A DNA stretch of 64,000 bases from Mimachlamys varia (taxonomy: Eukaryota > Mollusca > Bivalvia > Pectinida > Pectinidae): the NCBI GenBank assembly GCA_947623455.1, contig OX392533.1, positions 35,880,729-35,944,728 on the forward strand, read 5' to 3'. Positions 50,349-62,256 of the stretch are shown in pieces. A program made the position numbers and the translations under genes. The stretch's first letter is position 1, and each line of letters begins with the position of its first letter. The notes under the pieces are model-generated. The model did not search any database and was not told the DNA's origin. It saw only the letters and a list, made by a program, of their open reading frames with translations.

Positions 50349-50526
50349 TACAGTCAAACCTCGTTATCTTGAACTCGCATAATTTGAAGACCCATTTCAA
50401 TTCAAAGTGTTTTGTCGGTCCCTACCAAGCTTTACACTAATATTCACACTCACGTATCTCGAATACTCGGATTACTCGAGTTTTCTCATGGTCCCGTCGA
50501 CATGGAGATAACAAGGTCGGACTGTA
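50349..50526 (+). mobile_element. Tc1/mariner-pogo type MITE, 178 bp
   Basis: Ends TACAGTCAAACCTCGTTATC and AGATAACAAGGTCGGACTGTA are inverted, with TA duplication. A truncated relative starts at 53093. Confidence 0.75.
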
Positions 50527-50846
50527 TTTAGAAATTTGTTTTCGTAAGAGTTTTCATTAATATATTGTTGGGTTGAAAATTCCTTTCCTTATAAAAGTGT
50601 TACCTATTTTGTTAATTTTTCTTTGCTAAAGAAGAATTTTGATACCGGTACAAAGCCTACATGCTTATAAAGAGCTTATAAAGAAGTCAAAAGGTTGAAC
50701 CTGTCGAGGTGCTATATTAGAATACTAGTCCATTGTTTATTTTTACTTTAGTTGATATTAGTTATTAAATATAAATTATATCATTATAATCCTATGTAAA
50801 TTATACAATATTATGTAAGTGTGTTGGGTATTACTATAACTATAAG

Positions 50847-50995
50847 ACTCTTTCATGATCAGGGGTGTAAGATAGGGAAATTCCACCTGAGGGGTTTTCA
50901 AATTTGGTAAAACCTGAGGCTTTACCGGCTTGTACCCAGTTTGGAAATCCCAAGGGTGGAATTTCCCTATCTTACACCGTTGGTCATGAAAGAGT
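50847..50995. repeat. Foldback element 'F', copy 2
   Basis: The left arm ACTCTTTCATGATCAGGGG continues to GATAGGGAAATTCCACC, with its complement ending TCATGAAAGAGT. Arms are about 41 bp, with weaker pairing inward (GGGGTTTTCAAATTTGG with CCAGTTTGGAAATCCC). Confidence 0.85.
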
Positions 50996-51270
50996 ATTTT
51001 TCTCTCATTTCAACTATGTACATGAATAAGCTCAAAAACCATGAAAATACTTTTGACTGCCATGGCCACCATTTTGAAAATATCAACTTTTCCCTGAGCT
51101 TTTTTGACGAAAACAAATGATACGGCGAGATTAAGCATCCCCCATATTTGCAAACTTACTTTGCGCAGAAATCTCAGCTTTCTAATGTACACGGTTAAGA
51201 TATCGTGGAAGGTTTTAATTCCATCACGTAACCATTTTTTTCTTTTCCGCATCAGATTTTACAGGACTTG

Positions 51271-51305
51271 TGACGTCACGTCATTGTTGCGCCATTGTGA
51301 CGTCA
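51271..51305. promoter_or_regulatory. Pair of CRE-like TGACGTCA palindromes
   Basis: TGACGTCA at 51271-51278 and 51298-51305, 27 bp apart. This is the consensus CREB/ATF site. No gene start is recognisable nearby, so function is unproven; the context may be a transposable element. Confidence 0.4.
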
Positions 51306-51689
51306 CGCCGTGGCTGTATTGCATGGGTAGATGTGTAGTACAACCACAGCGATCATAGGTGTATTGCCCTTGACGGGCCAGTATTACACACTTAGAAATT
51401 AGAGAAAGATATATATTTTTGTTATGCTTTAGATTGTTGTACGTAGCAGTATTTCAGTTCCTTTTGCCTGATTAGGCCTTTATGAAATAATATGCAGAGT
51501 TGTTATCTGTCTTCCACTTCATATAAGTCTATCCACTGTCAAAAAGATTGTATACAGTAGAAACTGGTGGTGATTGGACTCTCTACTAACAAAACAAACA
51601 AAAATTCATTCTTACCACCATCATCATACTGTAGTCAAAGCTCCCGGAGTGAATTGCTAGAATAAAAATGGCACTTGAAATTTTGCTAC

Positions 51690-51870
51690 TAGCCATCCAC
51701 CACGGACAGTTGGTGCGAGACCTATGCTAGTGTCCGCAGGTACTGACCGTTGGTCAGTGGTTTTTCTCCGGGTCACCGCAGGTACTGACTGTTGGTCAGT
51801 GGTTTTTCTCTGGGTCAGCTATGGCTATCCGACGACAACAAAACCTGATCCCAGCTGTTAATACAACGTG
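51690..51870 (+). mobile_element. SINE fragment with internal duplication
   Basis: The core GGTTTTTCTCCGGGTC occurs twice, at about 51759 and 51800, each preceded by GTACTGACYGTTGGTCAGT. Confidence 0.55.
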
Positions 51871-51915
51871 AATGACTGATTATTTGCATTTGTCAAGGAA
51901 CCATCTAAAATATAA

Positions 51916-52377
51916 ACAGTGTACCCTCGTTATACCGCCACCTTGCGTCCACAGCAATTATGGTGGTATAACAAGGGTGGCGATAGTATCGAATTATGAA
52001 AATTATTACAAAGAATCTTGAATTGCATAATAGATTGCATTTCCAACATTTTGTTAAAAACTAGCTTAGTATAATATCGTCGTTTGATCTACATTGGCAC
52101 AAATTTATATCTGAAAATAGTTATTGATCTGTGTTTGCCGCATGCCATTCCAAATGGAACACTAAAGCTTTCTCAATCTCCAAAAACAGAACAATATGGC
52201 GTTACCATGGAGGGAAATGTAAAGCAATTTAGGGCATTTGTATTTTAAAGGGTGTGGCGGATGGCGATATGCGAGGGTGGCAAACCTAACGAGGGAATTA
52301 TATAGAAGGGAAATCCATTCTAGAGGTTTAGTAGGTGGCAGTACGCAAGGGTGGCGATAGGTCGAGGGTACACTGTA
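51916..52377 (+). mobile_element. Mariner-type MITE, about 460 bp
   Basis: Inverted ends ACAGTGTACCCTCGTTATA and GGTCGAGGGTACACTGT. Inner inverted motifs CGCCACC and GGTGGCGATAG recur. Non-coding; overlapping short frames on both strands are shadows. Confidence 0.75.
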
Positions 52378-53981
52378 TTCAATCTTGGACGTAATAGGAT
52401 AGAACATGGATGCAAGCACTTACTTACCTGTCCATATAATAAAACAATCAATTTTAAAGCTATGTCTGAAGCATTTGATAGCATCACATCCAGACATGCA
52501 GATAGGAGGTATACAGGCCCTCTTGTCCTCTTGTTTAATGGTGGCATATGGGGGCTCTGTTTTACTGAATATACAGATAACTTGTAAGACGTCTTATAAA
52601 AGCATTTACTAATGATAAGTTATAGTGGTTGTATTATTTAACAAAATATATGATTTTTTTATACCTAGTCTTATTGTTTCCTCAGTCTCTTTGTTTCTCT
52701 GATATTACTGATATATAGAACTTGTTTATAAATTGATATTGATGATGATACACAACAGGGTTTGGAGATCATAAAACTTTTATTTCGAGTTTGATTTTAT
52801 GCTGAAAGCCGAGTCCATACTCAAAACTAATCTCAGACTCCAAAATTGGAGATCATAAAACTTTTATTTCGAGTCAGTGATCAGCTCGAACATGGAATCT
52901 TGACTCTGACTTTGATTTGGATTCAATTAAGTGCAGTAACATTTTTGTGATCTCAGGGTCAGATAGGAACAAGGGCAAATACTGTCTTGGTACATGTACT
53001 GGCCAGTCAGCTTTTCAAGCTGTGTTTTTCAAGCTGTGTATAGTAACCTAGACCTGCTCGTAATCAATGGTCAAGAAGCACAGTTTACAGTATACAGTCA
53101 AACCTCGATGATTCGAACTTCGTTGATACGAAGTTCTCGCTGTATCGAACTTTTTGCTTGGTCCCGAATTTTCATATTACAGGATATTACAGGGTTGTTT
53201 TTACACATGTTCATTTGAAATATTTATAATCATGTTATCTTGTGGTCAACAAGCTGAAATTTTACACTCCAAAATCTTTCTCCTTTTTATTACCTCGTAA
53301 CTCCTGAAACAACAGTTGAATGGTTCTAATGTTTGAATTGAAAGAATTAAAAGTGTTTTTATCTTTATGGGTGTAATATTTTCATCCTGTGGAGTTCAAA
53401 TTTGTGATGTCTTGAATTAACCCTCGCACCAATGACAATTATATATATCCTCATATTTTCAGACTTGTGAAGTCTTGAATTTTATCCTCATATTTCAGGG
53501 ATTTTTTATAAACTTTATACAACTGTATCTTGTGTTCAAAGTGGACCAATAAAAAGGGGTGAAAAATGTCAGTTTTATGGAAACCATTCATAAAAGCCTT
53601 TCAATGGATATTAATTAAAAAGATTTTTCTACTCATCTTTGGTGACAGTAGGATTTGTACTGCTGTACTGATATTGTGTATTGAAATAACCTTCATGGTG
53701 GAAAGATATTGTTTTATATGTATCTGATATTAATTTGATAAATTTGTTCGATTATGCTTTCTCATAATATTTTCTAGCGTAAAAACTCTTAGACAAGGCT
53801 TTAATTATTAACCTTACCCTTGGGAATTATTTTTTTCCCAAAATCACAAATTCTCGAATTAAATTTGCCTTTTAGTTGCATGACCTCAGATTAAGTTTGA
53901 AAAGTTTTGTTGGGGTTAACAATCCCTGGCTTACTTAGACTTTCACTTTTATGATTACTTAATAAATATTTACTATAGTTT
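52378..53981. other. Intergenic stretch with minor repeats
   Basis: TTGGAGATCATAAAACTTTT with flanks is repeated at about 52760 and 52845. A truncated pogo-type MITE end TACAGTCAAACCTCG starts at 53093. No gene recognised. Confidence 0.45.
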
Positions 53982-54068
53982 AACTCATTCACCCCGGAAT
54001 TTCCATAATGAACAATTCCAACCTTTGAATTGGAAGAGTTGAAATGTTTCTTTAGGGGTGAATGAGTT
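53982..54068. mobile_element. Short hairpin MITE, best copy (87 bp)
   Basis: Inverted ends AACTCATTCACCCC and GGGGTGAATGAGTT (14 bp, perfect), interior TTCCAACCTTTGAATTGGAA. Four further degraded copies lie in the window (12000, 18335, 26118, 47455). Confidence 0.75.
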
Positions 54069-54218
54069 TTACGATACACTTGTCCTCATCAATTTTCTGT
54101 GGCAGAATAAGTCCTCTTCCCATAGCTTATTGTTAGTAATCACTGTGTAATAGCTATCTGGTTATACCATCCCAATCTTCCAAATTCTAGGGATTATGCA
54201 ACTTTCATTTTCTGCACC

Positions 54219-54368
54219 CCAAGGTGTTACGTAACGAATATGAATCGTGCCATACAATGTACATACCATATTTTGGATGATACAAAAAAAATAGTTTGAT
54301 GCACCCCAAGGTGTTACGTAGCGAATATCAAATGTGCCATATATACCATGTTTTGGATGATTGATACA
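54219..54368. repeat. Tandem duplication of about 83 bp
   Basis: TGCACCCCAAGGTGTTACGT, then GCGAATAT or ACGAATAT, then CATTTTTTGGATGAT-like sequence, occurs twice in succession. Confidence 0.75.
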
Positions 54369-54468
54369 AAAAAAAAATTGATTCTTTGATGTAATTTTCT
54401 CCCATACATCTCAGGTACATGTACTAGGAAAGTATGAGAGAAAAAAAAATTAAATTACCCCTGTATAA

Positions 54469-54585
54469 TGTAGACAGAAATCTCAACACTGGGGATAATT
54501 AAGCTTTGTTAAGTTTAGCACTCCGGCACGATTTGTGCTATAATTCATTGATCTTGACCTCAGGGTTGAGATTTTTCAGTCTACA
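54469..54585. mobile_element. Small TIR MITE, 117 bp
   Basis: Inverted ends TGTAGACAGAAATCTCAAC and GTTGAGATTTTTCAGTCTAC, with an AAT-rich centre. Confidence 0.6.
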
Positions 54586-55914
54586 TCACACACGGGTGAT
54601 AGATTCTATTTATATAACAGAATTGTGAAGCAAACCTAACATAAGGACAGAATAACTTAAGGTTAGGCAATCTCCTCGACTGGTTAATCAGCCCAATTGG
54701 TTATATAGGCTTTTGTACCTCACACAAATCAAATCATTATCTTTTAACAAAGCAGAAAATGTGAGTGAGTCTAACCTTAGGAATTTTGAGGATGGTTTAA
54801 GGCCTACCCCTGTTAAAAATTTCTTTATCTGTTATTTTTCTATTGTCCAAGATATTTTCATGTATGTTATATTAAATTTGTCAATTTTAGTAATAAAGTT
54901 GTTTAACACTTCTATGTAATTTTGTTTTTCATAATTGAAGTCTTTATGCTAACAACATGTTCCAGGGGTGTAGAGGGCTTAGGTGAGCGTAACCCCTGGA
55001 TATCGAGGATGCCAAAAATCTTACCAAATACATTATTTTGCTATTTAGAATGATTGCATGTCACATTTAAAATGGACAAAATATACTCTAACCTTATTGA
55101 AATCATTGTAAATTTTACCCCCTACTGAATGGAGAACAAATAGCGTGAGGGAACAAATTAAATTAAGCTTTCCATCCATGCAGAGAAATAGACTGTAGTA
55201 CCTCCAAGTCTTGAGAAGATTAATGGAATATTGGTTAATTTTCAAATTGGGGCCCCATGCACCCTTGTGTCCTCTTGTTCCGGAGAAGAACTCAAAAATG
55301 CAAAAAGTTAACTGACAGAAAGCTATCCGAATAGTCAAATGAGCAAAGCTATAGGGTTACAGGTAATTAACCAGTATTGTGTTGTTATATAGCTTTTCCC
55401 TTCATGAAAACATTTAACCGAGAATTTCCACGCTCCATGCATACCTGTTCAACTACTTACACTTTGAATGTCACACCTGAAAAATTAACCTATTACCCAC
55501 GACCTTTTAAGGACCCAGTTTCACTGGAGCCCACCCCCACCTTTTTGCCCTCCTTTGTGTACTGAACCGAACAAGAAACGCAGGGTACATAAATGAGCAA
55601 TCATTGTAAAATGTTTTGGCTTAAAATGATGAAAATCGGTCGTACAATTGTCAAGGTCACTTTCGTTTAAACGTTGCATCTCAATTGGTTCAGCCATGTG
55701 ATGTAATTACCCACAAAGAAAGTATAAAACAGCAAAAAATCATGTACATTTTAAAAGATTTTGTTATACCACTAGATACTCTAGAGACATATACACATCA
55801 CTGTAGTTTAAAAGATTTTGTTATACCACTCGATACTCTCAAGACATATACACATCACTTTCTGCTATTTAAAGGTAAATTTAACCATTTGCTGTCATGG
55901 TAGTACCCAAGTAA
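54586..55914. other. Intergenic stretch with one short duplication
   Basis: AAAAGATTTTGTTATACCAC with flanks is duplicated at about 55757 and 55811. No gene recognised; the 97-residue minus-strand frame at 55045-55338 has no recognisable motif. Confidence 0.4.
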
Positions 55915-56585
55915 AGAGAGGTCATGAGATTGCATTGCTATTTGGAGGTCAAGAGCAACAACAGGTTGCTAGGCAATTTGGTTTAAACAGTTCCACAATA
56001 TAACCACTTGTCGGGCATCTGAGAGAAACTAGAAGCGTTGCCAACCCTCCTAGGTCAGGATGCATCTGTGTGACGTCATGTCAAGACAGGACTATAGGTC
56101 TTGACCACCTTACTGCAACCAAAATGGCTTCTAACATTGCAGACAATCATAATTGACACAAACTACATATGCTCTAAGATTGTTCCCAATGCATTAATGG
56201 AGACAAATTTTTCTCAGATGAGTCTTGGCAAGTACAAATTGTCCCCAATTTTTTCCATTTCCGAATATTTATTGTTCAGTTCTTTGATGATGCAATGAAT
56301 AAGGCAACAAGCAAAGCCTATGAGTGCCCCCTCCTTAAATCTTTAATCACCAAATTATCCAATTTTCATTAATTTCTAACCAGTGAGTCCCCAAATAAAT
56401 ATCTTTGAGATGAACTGGAAAGGAGGGCAAAGACGTATTGGAACCCCCTGCTACTCTTGACAAACTAAGGACTGCTTTGTTGGAGGAGTGGAAAAAATTC
56501 CATGAGAAGAAAAGCACTTATAAACGCCACGCATAGGAGAATCGGGGCCACCGTGACTTGCTAGGGGCATACAAGATATTGCTTC
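55915..56585 (+). pseudogene. Degenerate Tc1/mariner transposase
   Basis: Conceptual reading gives QQQVARQFGLNSSTI, a paired-like helix-turn-helix, then in the same region LRETRSVANPPRSG and LDHLTATKMAS, matching Tc1-family N-terminal order. After a degraded middle with no clear DDE triad come WDELERRAK-like and LLEEWKKFHEK-like tracts and a C-terminal GGHTRY-like end near 56565 (GGGGCATACAAGATAT). Several stops and frameshifts make it non-functional. Terminal inverted repeats were not located. Confidence 0.7.
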
Positions 56586-59500
56586 AATTTCATTAGTGAT
56601 TTAGTGGGGTACCATAAAATATGCTTCAATTACTCCTGAATTATTGATCTAGAATCTAATGAGAATTTCGATAATTTCTTGATAAAAGATTAATTGTTCA
56701 ACTGATATAAACCATTTTTATAGAACATTAATAAATAGTCAAGTTATAGACCTGGAAACTTCAACCTGCATTGCTCTTTAGGTTCAGTATGTATCCCTGC
56801 TTTCAATAGCATGTCTTATAAGAAAGATGTAAGAACAGACAAATCATGTATAGGTTTGATACGGTTTACAGTCCAAGGCGATATATGTCCAGGTTTATAG
56901 TCCAAGGTGGTATGTCCAGGTTTATAGTCCAAGGCGATATATGTCCAGGTTTATAGTCCAAGGCGATATATGTCCAGGTTTATAGTCCAAGGTGGTATGT
57001 CCAGGTTTATAGTCCAAGGCGATATATGTCCAGGTTTATAGTCCAAGGCGATATATGTCCAGGTTTATAGTCCAAGGTGGTATGTCCAGGTTTATAGTCC
57101 AAGGTGGTATGTCCAGGTTTATAGTCCAAGGCGATATATGTCCAGGTTTATAGTCCAAGGCGATATATGTCTAGGTTTATAGTCCAAGGCAATATGTCCA
57201 TGGTTTACAGTCCAAGGCGATATGTCCAGGTTTATAGTCCAAGGTGGTATGTCCAGGTTTATAGTCCAAGGTGGTATGTCCAGGTTTATAGTCCAAGGCG
57301 ATATGTCCAGGTTTATAGTCCAAGGCAATATGTCCATGGTTTACAGTCCAAGGCGATATGTCCATGGTTTATAGTCCAAGGTGGTATGTCTAGGTTTATA
57401 GTCCAAGGCGACATGTCCAGGTTTATAGTCCAAGGTGGTATGTCCAGGTTTATAGTCCAAGGTGATATGTCCATGGTTTATAGTCCAAGGCGATATATGT
57501 CCAGGTTTTTAGTCCAAGGCGATATATGTCCAGGGTTATAGTCCAAGGCGATATATGTCCAGGTTTATAGTCCAAGGCGATATATGTCCACGGTTTATAG
57601 TCCAAGGCGATATATGTCCACGGTTTATAGTCCAAGGCGATATATGTCCACGGTTTACAGTCCAAGGCGATATATGTCCAGGTTTATAGTCCAAGGCGAT
57701 ATATGTCCAGGTTTATAGTCCAAGGCGATATATGTCCACGGTTTATAGTCCAAGGCGATATATGTCCACGGTTTACAGTTTAAGGCGATATATGTCCAGG
57801 TTTATAGTCCAAGGCGATATATGTCCAGGTTTATAGTCCAAGGCGATATATGTCCAGGTTTATAGTCCAAGGCGATATATGTCCAGGTTTATAGTCCAAG
57901 GCGATATATGTCCAGGTTTACAGTCCAAGGCGATATGTCCATGGTTTATAGTCCAAGGCGATATATGTCCAGGTTTACAGTCCAAGGCGATATGTCCATG
58001 GTTTATAGTCCAAGGCGATATATGTCCAGGTTTATAGTCCAAGGCGATATATGTCCACGGTTTATAGTCCAAGGCGATATATGTCCACGGTTTACAGTCC
58101 AAGGCGATATATGTCCAGGTTTATAGTCCAAGACGATATATGTCCAGGTTTATAGTCCAAGGCGATATATGTCCACGGTTTATAGTCCAAGGCGATATGT
58201 CCACGGTTTACAGTCCAAGGCGATATATGTCCAGGTTTATAGTACAAGGCGATATATGTCCAGGTTTATAGTCCAAGGCGATATATGTCCAGGTTTACAG
58301 TCCAAGGCGATATGTCCATGGTTTATAGTCCAAGGCGATATATGTCCAGGTTTACAGTCCAAGGCGATATGTCCATGGTTTATAGTCCAAGGCGATATAT
58401 GTCCAGGTTTATAGTCCAAGGCGATATATGTCCACGGTTTATAGTCCAAGGCGATATATGTCCACGGTTTACAGTCCAAGGCGATATATGTCCAGGTTTA
58501 TAGTCTAAGGCGATATATGTCCAGGTTTATAGTCCAAGGCGATATATGTCCACGGTTTATAGTCCAAGGCGATATGTCCACGGTTTACAGTCCAAGGCGA
58601 TATATGTCCAGGTTTATAGTACAAGGCGATATATGTCCAGGTTTATAGTCCAAGGTGATATGTCCATGGTTTATAGTCCAAGGCGATATATGTCCAGTTT
58701 TATAGTCCAAGGCGATATGTCCACAGTTTACAGTCCAAGGCGATATATGTCCAGGTTTATAGTCCAAGGCGATATATGTCCAGGTTTATAGTCCAAGGTG
58801 ATATGTCCATGGTTTATAGTCCAAGGCGATATATGTCCAGGTTTATCGTCCAAGGCGATATGTCCAGGTTTACAGTCCAAGGCGATATATGTCCAGGTTT
58901 ATAGTCCAAGGCGATATATGTCCACGGTTTATAGTCCAAGGCGACATGTCCAGGTTTACAGTCCAAGGCAATATGTCCACAGTTTATAGTCCAAGGCGAT
59001 ATGTCCATGGTTTATAGTCCAAGGCGATATATGTCCAGGTTTATAGTCCAAGGCGATATATGTCCAGGTTTATAGTCCAAGGCAATATGTCCACTGTTTA
59101 TAGTCCAAGGCGATATGTCCATGGTTTACAGTCCAAGGCAATATGTCCACAGTTTATAGTCCAAGGCAATATGTCCACAGTTTATAGTCCAAGGCGATAT
59201 GTCCACAGTTTATAGTCCAAGGCGATATGTCCAGGTTTACAGTCCAAGGCGATATGTCCACAGTTTATAGTCCAAGGCGATATGTCCAGGTTTATAGTCC
59301 AAGGCGATATGTCCATGGTTTATAGTCCAAGGCGATATGTCCATGGTTTATAGTCCAAGGCGATATGTCCAGGTTTACAGTCCAAGGCGATATGTCCAGG
59401 TTTATAGTCCAAGGCGATATGTCCATGGTTTATAGTCCAAGGCGATATGTCCAGGTTTACAGTCCAAGGCGATATGTCCAGGTTTATAGTCCAAGGTGAT

Positions 59501-61740
59501 ATGTCCACGGTTTATAGTCCAAGGCGATATATGTCCAGGTTTATAGTCCAAGGCGATATGTCCATGGTTTATAGTCCAAGGCGATATATGTCCAGGTTTA
59601 TAGTCCAAGGCGATATATGTCCAGGTTTATAGTCCAAGGCGACATGTCCAGGTTTATAGTCCCAGGCGATATGTCCACAGTATATAGTCGAAGGCGATAT
59701 ATGTCCAGGTTTATAGTCGAAGGCGATATGTCCATGGTTTGTAGTCCAAGGTGAAATGTCCACAACAATATGTCCAGGTTTACAGTCCAAGGCGATATAT
59801 GTCCACAGTTTATAGTCGAAGGCGATATGTCCATGGTTTGTAGTCTAAGGTGATATGTCCACAGCAATATGTCCAGGTATACAGTCCAAGGCGATATATG
59901 TCCAGGATTATAGTCGAAGGCGATATGTCCATGGTTTGTAGTCCAAGGTGATATGTCCACAGCAATATGTCCAGGTTTACAGTCCAAGGCGATATATGTC
60001 CACAGTTTATAGTCGAAGGCGATATGTCCATGGTTTGTAGTCTAAGGTGATATGTCCACAGCAATATGTCCAGGTTTACAGTCCAAGGCGATATATGTCC
60101 ATGTTTATAGTCGAAGGCGATATGTCCATGGTTTGTAGTCCAAGGTGATATGTCCACAGCAATATGTCCAGGTTTACAGTCCAAGGCGATATATGTCCAC
60201 AGTTTATAGTCCAAGACGATATGTCCACGGTTTACAGTCCAAGGCGATATATGTCCAGGTTTATAGTAAAAGGCGATATGTCCATGGTTTGTAGTCCAAG
60301 GTGATATGTCCACAACAATATGTCCAGGTTTACAGTCCAAGGCGATATATGTCCACAGTTTATAGTCGAAGGCGATATGTCCATGGTTTGTAGTCTAAGG
60401 TGATATGTCCACAGCAATATGTCCAGGTATACAGTCCAAGGCGATATATGTCCAGGATTATAGTCGAAGGCGATATGTCCATGGTTTGTAGTCCAAGGTG
60501 ATATGTCCACAGCAATATGTCCAGGTTTACAGTCCAAGGCGATATATGTCCACAGTTTATAGTCGAAGGCGATATGTCCATGGTTTGTAGTCTAAGGTGA
60601 TATGTCCACAGCAATATGTCCAGGTTTACAGTCCAAGGCGATATATGTCCATGTTTATAGTCGAAGGCGATATGTCCATGGTTTGTAGTCCAAGGTGATA
60701 TGTCCACAGCAATATGTCCAGGTTTACAGTCGTCCAAGGCGATATATGTCCACAGTTTATAGTCCAAGGCGATATGTCCAAGGTTTACAGTCATAAGGCG
60801 ATATATGTCCACAGTTTATAGTCCAAGGCAATATGTCCACGGTTTACAGTCCAAGGCAATATGTCCACTGTTTACAGTCCAAGGCGATATATGTCCAGGT
60901 TTATAGTCCAAGGCGATATATGTCCAGGTTTACAGTCCAAGGCAATATATGTCCACGGTTTATAGTCCAAGGCGATATGTCCACTGTTTACAGTCCAAGG
61001 CGATATGTCCACTGTTTACAGTCCAAGGCGATATATGTCCAGGTTTATAGTCAAAGGCGATATCTGTCCAGGTTTACAGTCCAAGGCAATATATGTCCAC
61101 GGTTTATAGTCCAAGGCGATATGTCCACTGTTTATAGTCCAAGGCGATATGTCCACTGTTTACAGTCCAAGGCGATATGTCCTGGTTTATAGTCCAAGGC
61201 AATATGTCCACTGTTTACAGTCCAAGGCAATATGTCCACGGTTTACAGTCCAAGGCGATATGTCCACTGTTTACAGTCCAAGGCGATATATGTCCAGGTT
61301 TATAGTCAAAGGCGATATATGTCTAGGTTTACAGTCCAAGGCAATATATGTCCACGGTTTATAGTCCAAGGCGACATGTCCAGATTTACAGTCCAATGCA
61401 ATATGTCCACAGTTTATAGTCCAAGGCGATATGTCCATGGTTTATAGTCAAAGGTGATATGTCAAGGTTTATAGTCCAAGGTGATATGTCCACGGTTTAT
61501 AGTCCAAGGTGATATGTCCACACATTATAGTCCAAGGCGATATGTCCAGGTTTATAGTCCAAGGCGATATGTCCACGGTTTATAGTCAAAGGCGATATGT
61601 CCACAGTTTATAGTCAAAGGTGGTATGTCCACAGTTTATAGCCCAAGGTGGTATGTCCACAGTTTATAGTCCAAGGTGGTATGTCCACAGTTTATAGTCC
61701 AAGGCGATATGTCCACGGTTTATAGTCCAAGGTGATATAT

Positions 61741-62256
61741 TTACATTCTGATTGTTTCTTCTCTATATGAACATACCAATTGAAAACAACAAACACTAGA
61801 CTATGAATACATCATGAATACAGTATGAATACATCCATTCACGTGAATTACTTATGACGTAATATATTAGTCTGGTTCAATGGGAGTCTTACGGCTCCGC
61901 TTCGGATAACATGGAGAACGCCCCCGCGTCAAACGTTCAAATGACTACGGTAGATAATTGGCGCCAATTTTACCTAAATTATGGCTGTTCCGTCTTTTTC
62001 GTTTAAAGGACGGCGCAATAACAAACGCAGTTGATTAACCAGTTGTTCAATAAATAAGAAAATCAATTAGACAATTGTTCAGTAGTAAAAATGTAAATAT
62101 ATGAATTGAACGGCGTTGTTTTAATTTTCATGCCGGTATGAATGCAGTTCGGTTACATCCATATTGACCATGAAGCCCTAGCGGGCTTCATGCAATATGG
62201 ATGTAACCTCTTTGCATTCATACCGGCATGAAAATTAAAAAACGCCGTTCAATCCC
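61741..62256 (+). mobile_element. Hairpin-tailed element 'H', copy 2, inserted in the minisatellite
   Basis: 516 bp of non-satellite DNA flanked by TATAT at 61736-61740 and 62257-62261, a likely target duplication. The body includes GTTCAATGGGAGTC, CGCGTCAAACGTTCAAATGA and TTGGCGCCAA, matching 40211-40545 in reverse. The tail is the large hairpin at 62105-62253. No coding capacity. Confidence 0.8.
62105..62253. repeat. 149-bp near-perfect hairpin at the tail of element H
   Basis: Arms run from ATTGAACGGCG to CGCCGTTCAAT and include CATGCCGGTATGAATGCA and GGTTACATCCATAT with their complements. The centre is GAAGCCC-TAGC-GGGCTTC at 62172-62189. Only a few mismatches. Confidence 0.93.

Noticed and set aside
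51010..51358. Overlapping 80- and 84-residue frames on opposite strands
   Set aside because: No recognisable domain, no splice or start support; likely chance frames.
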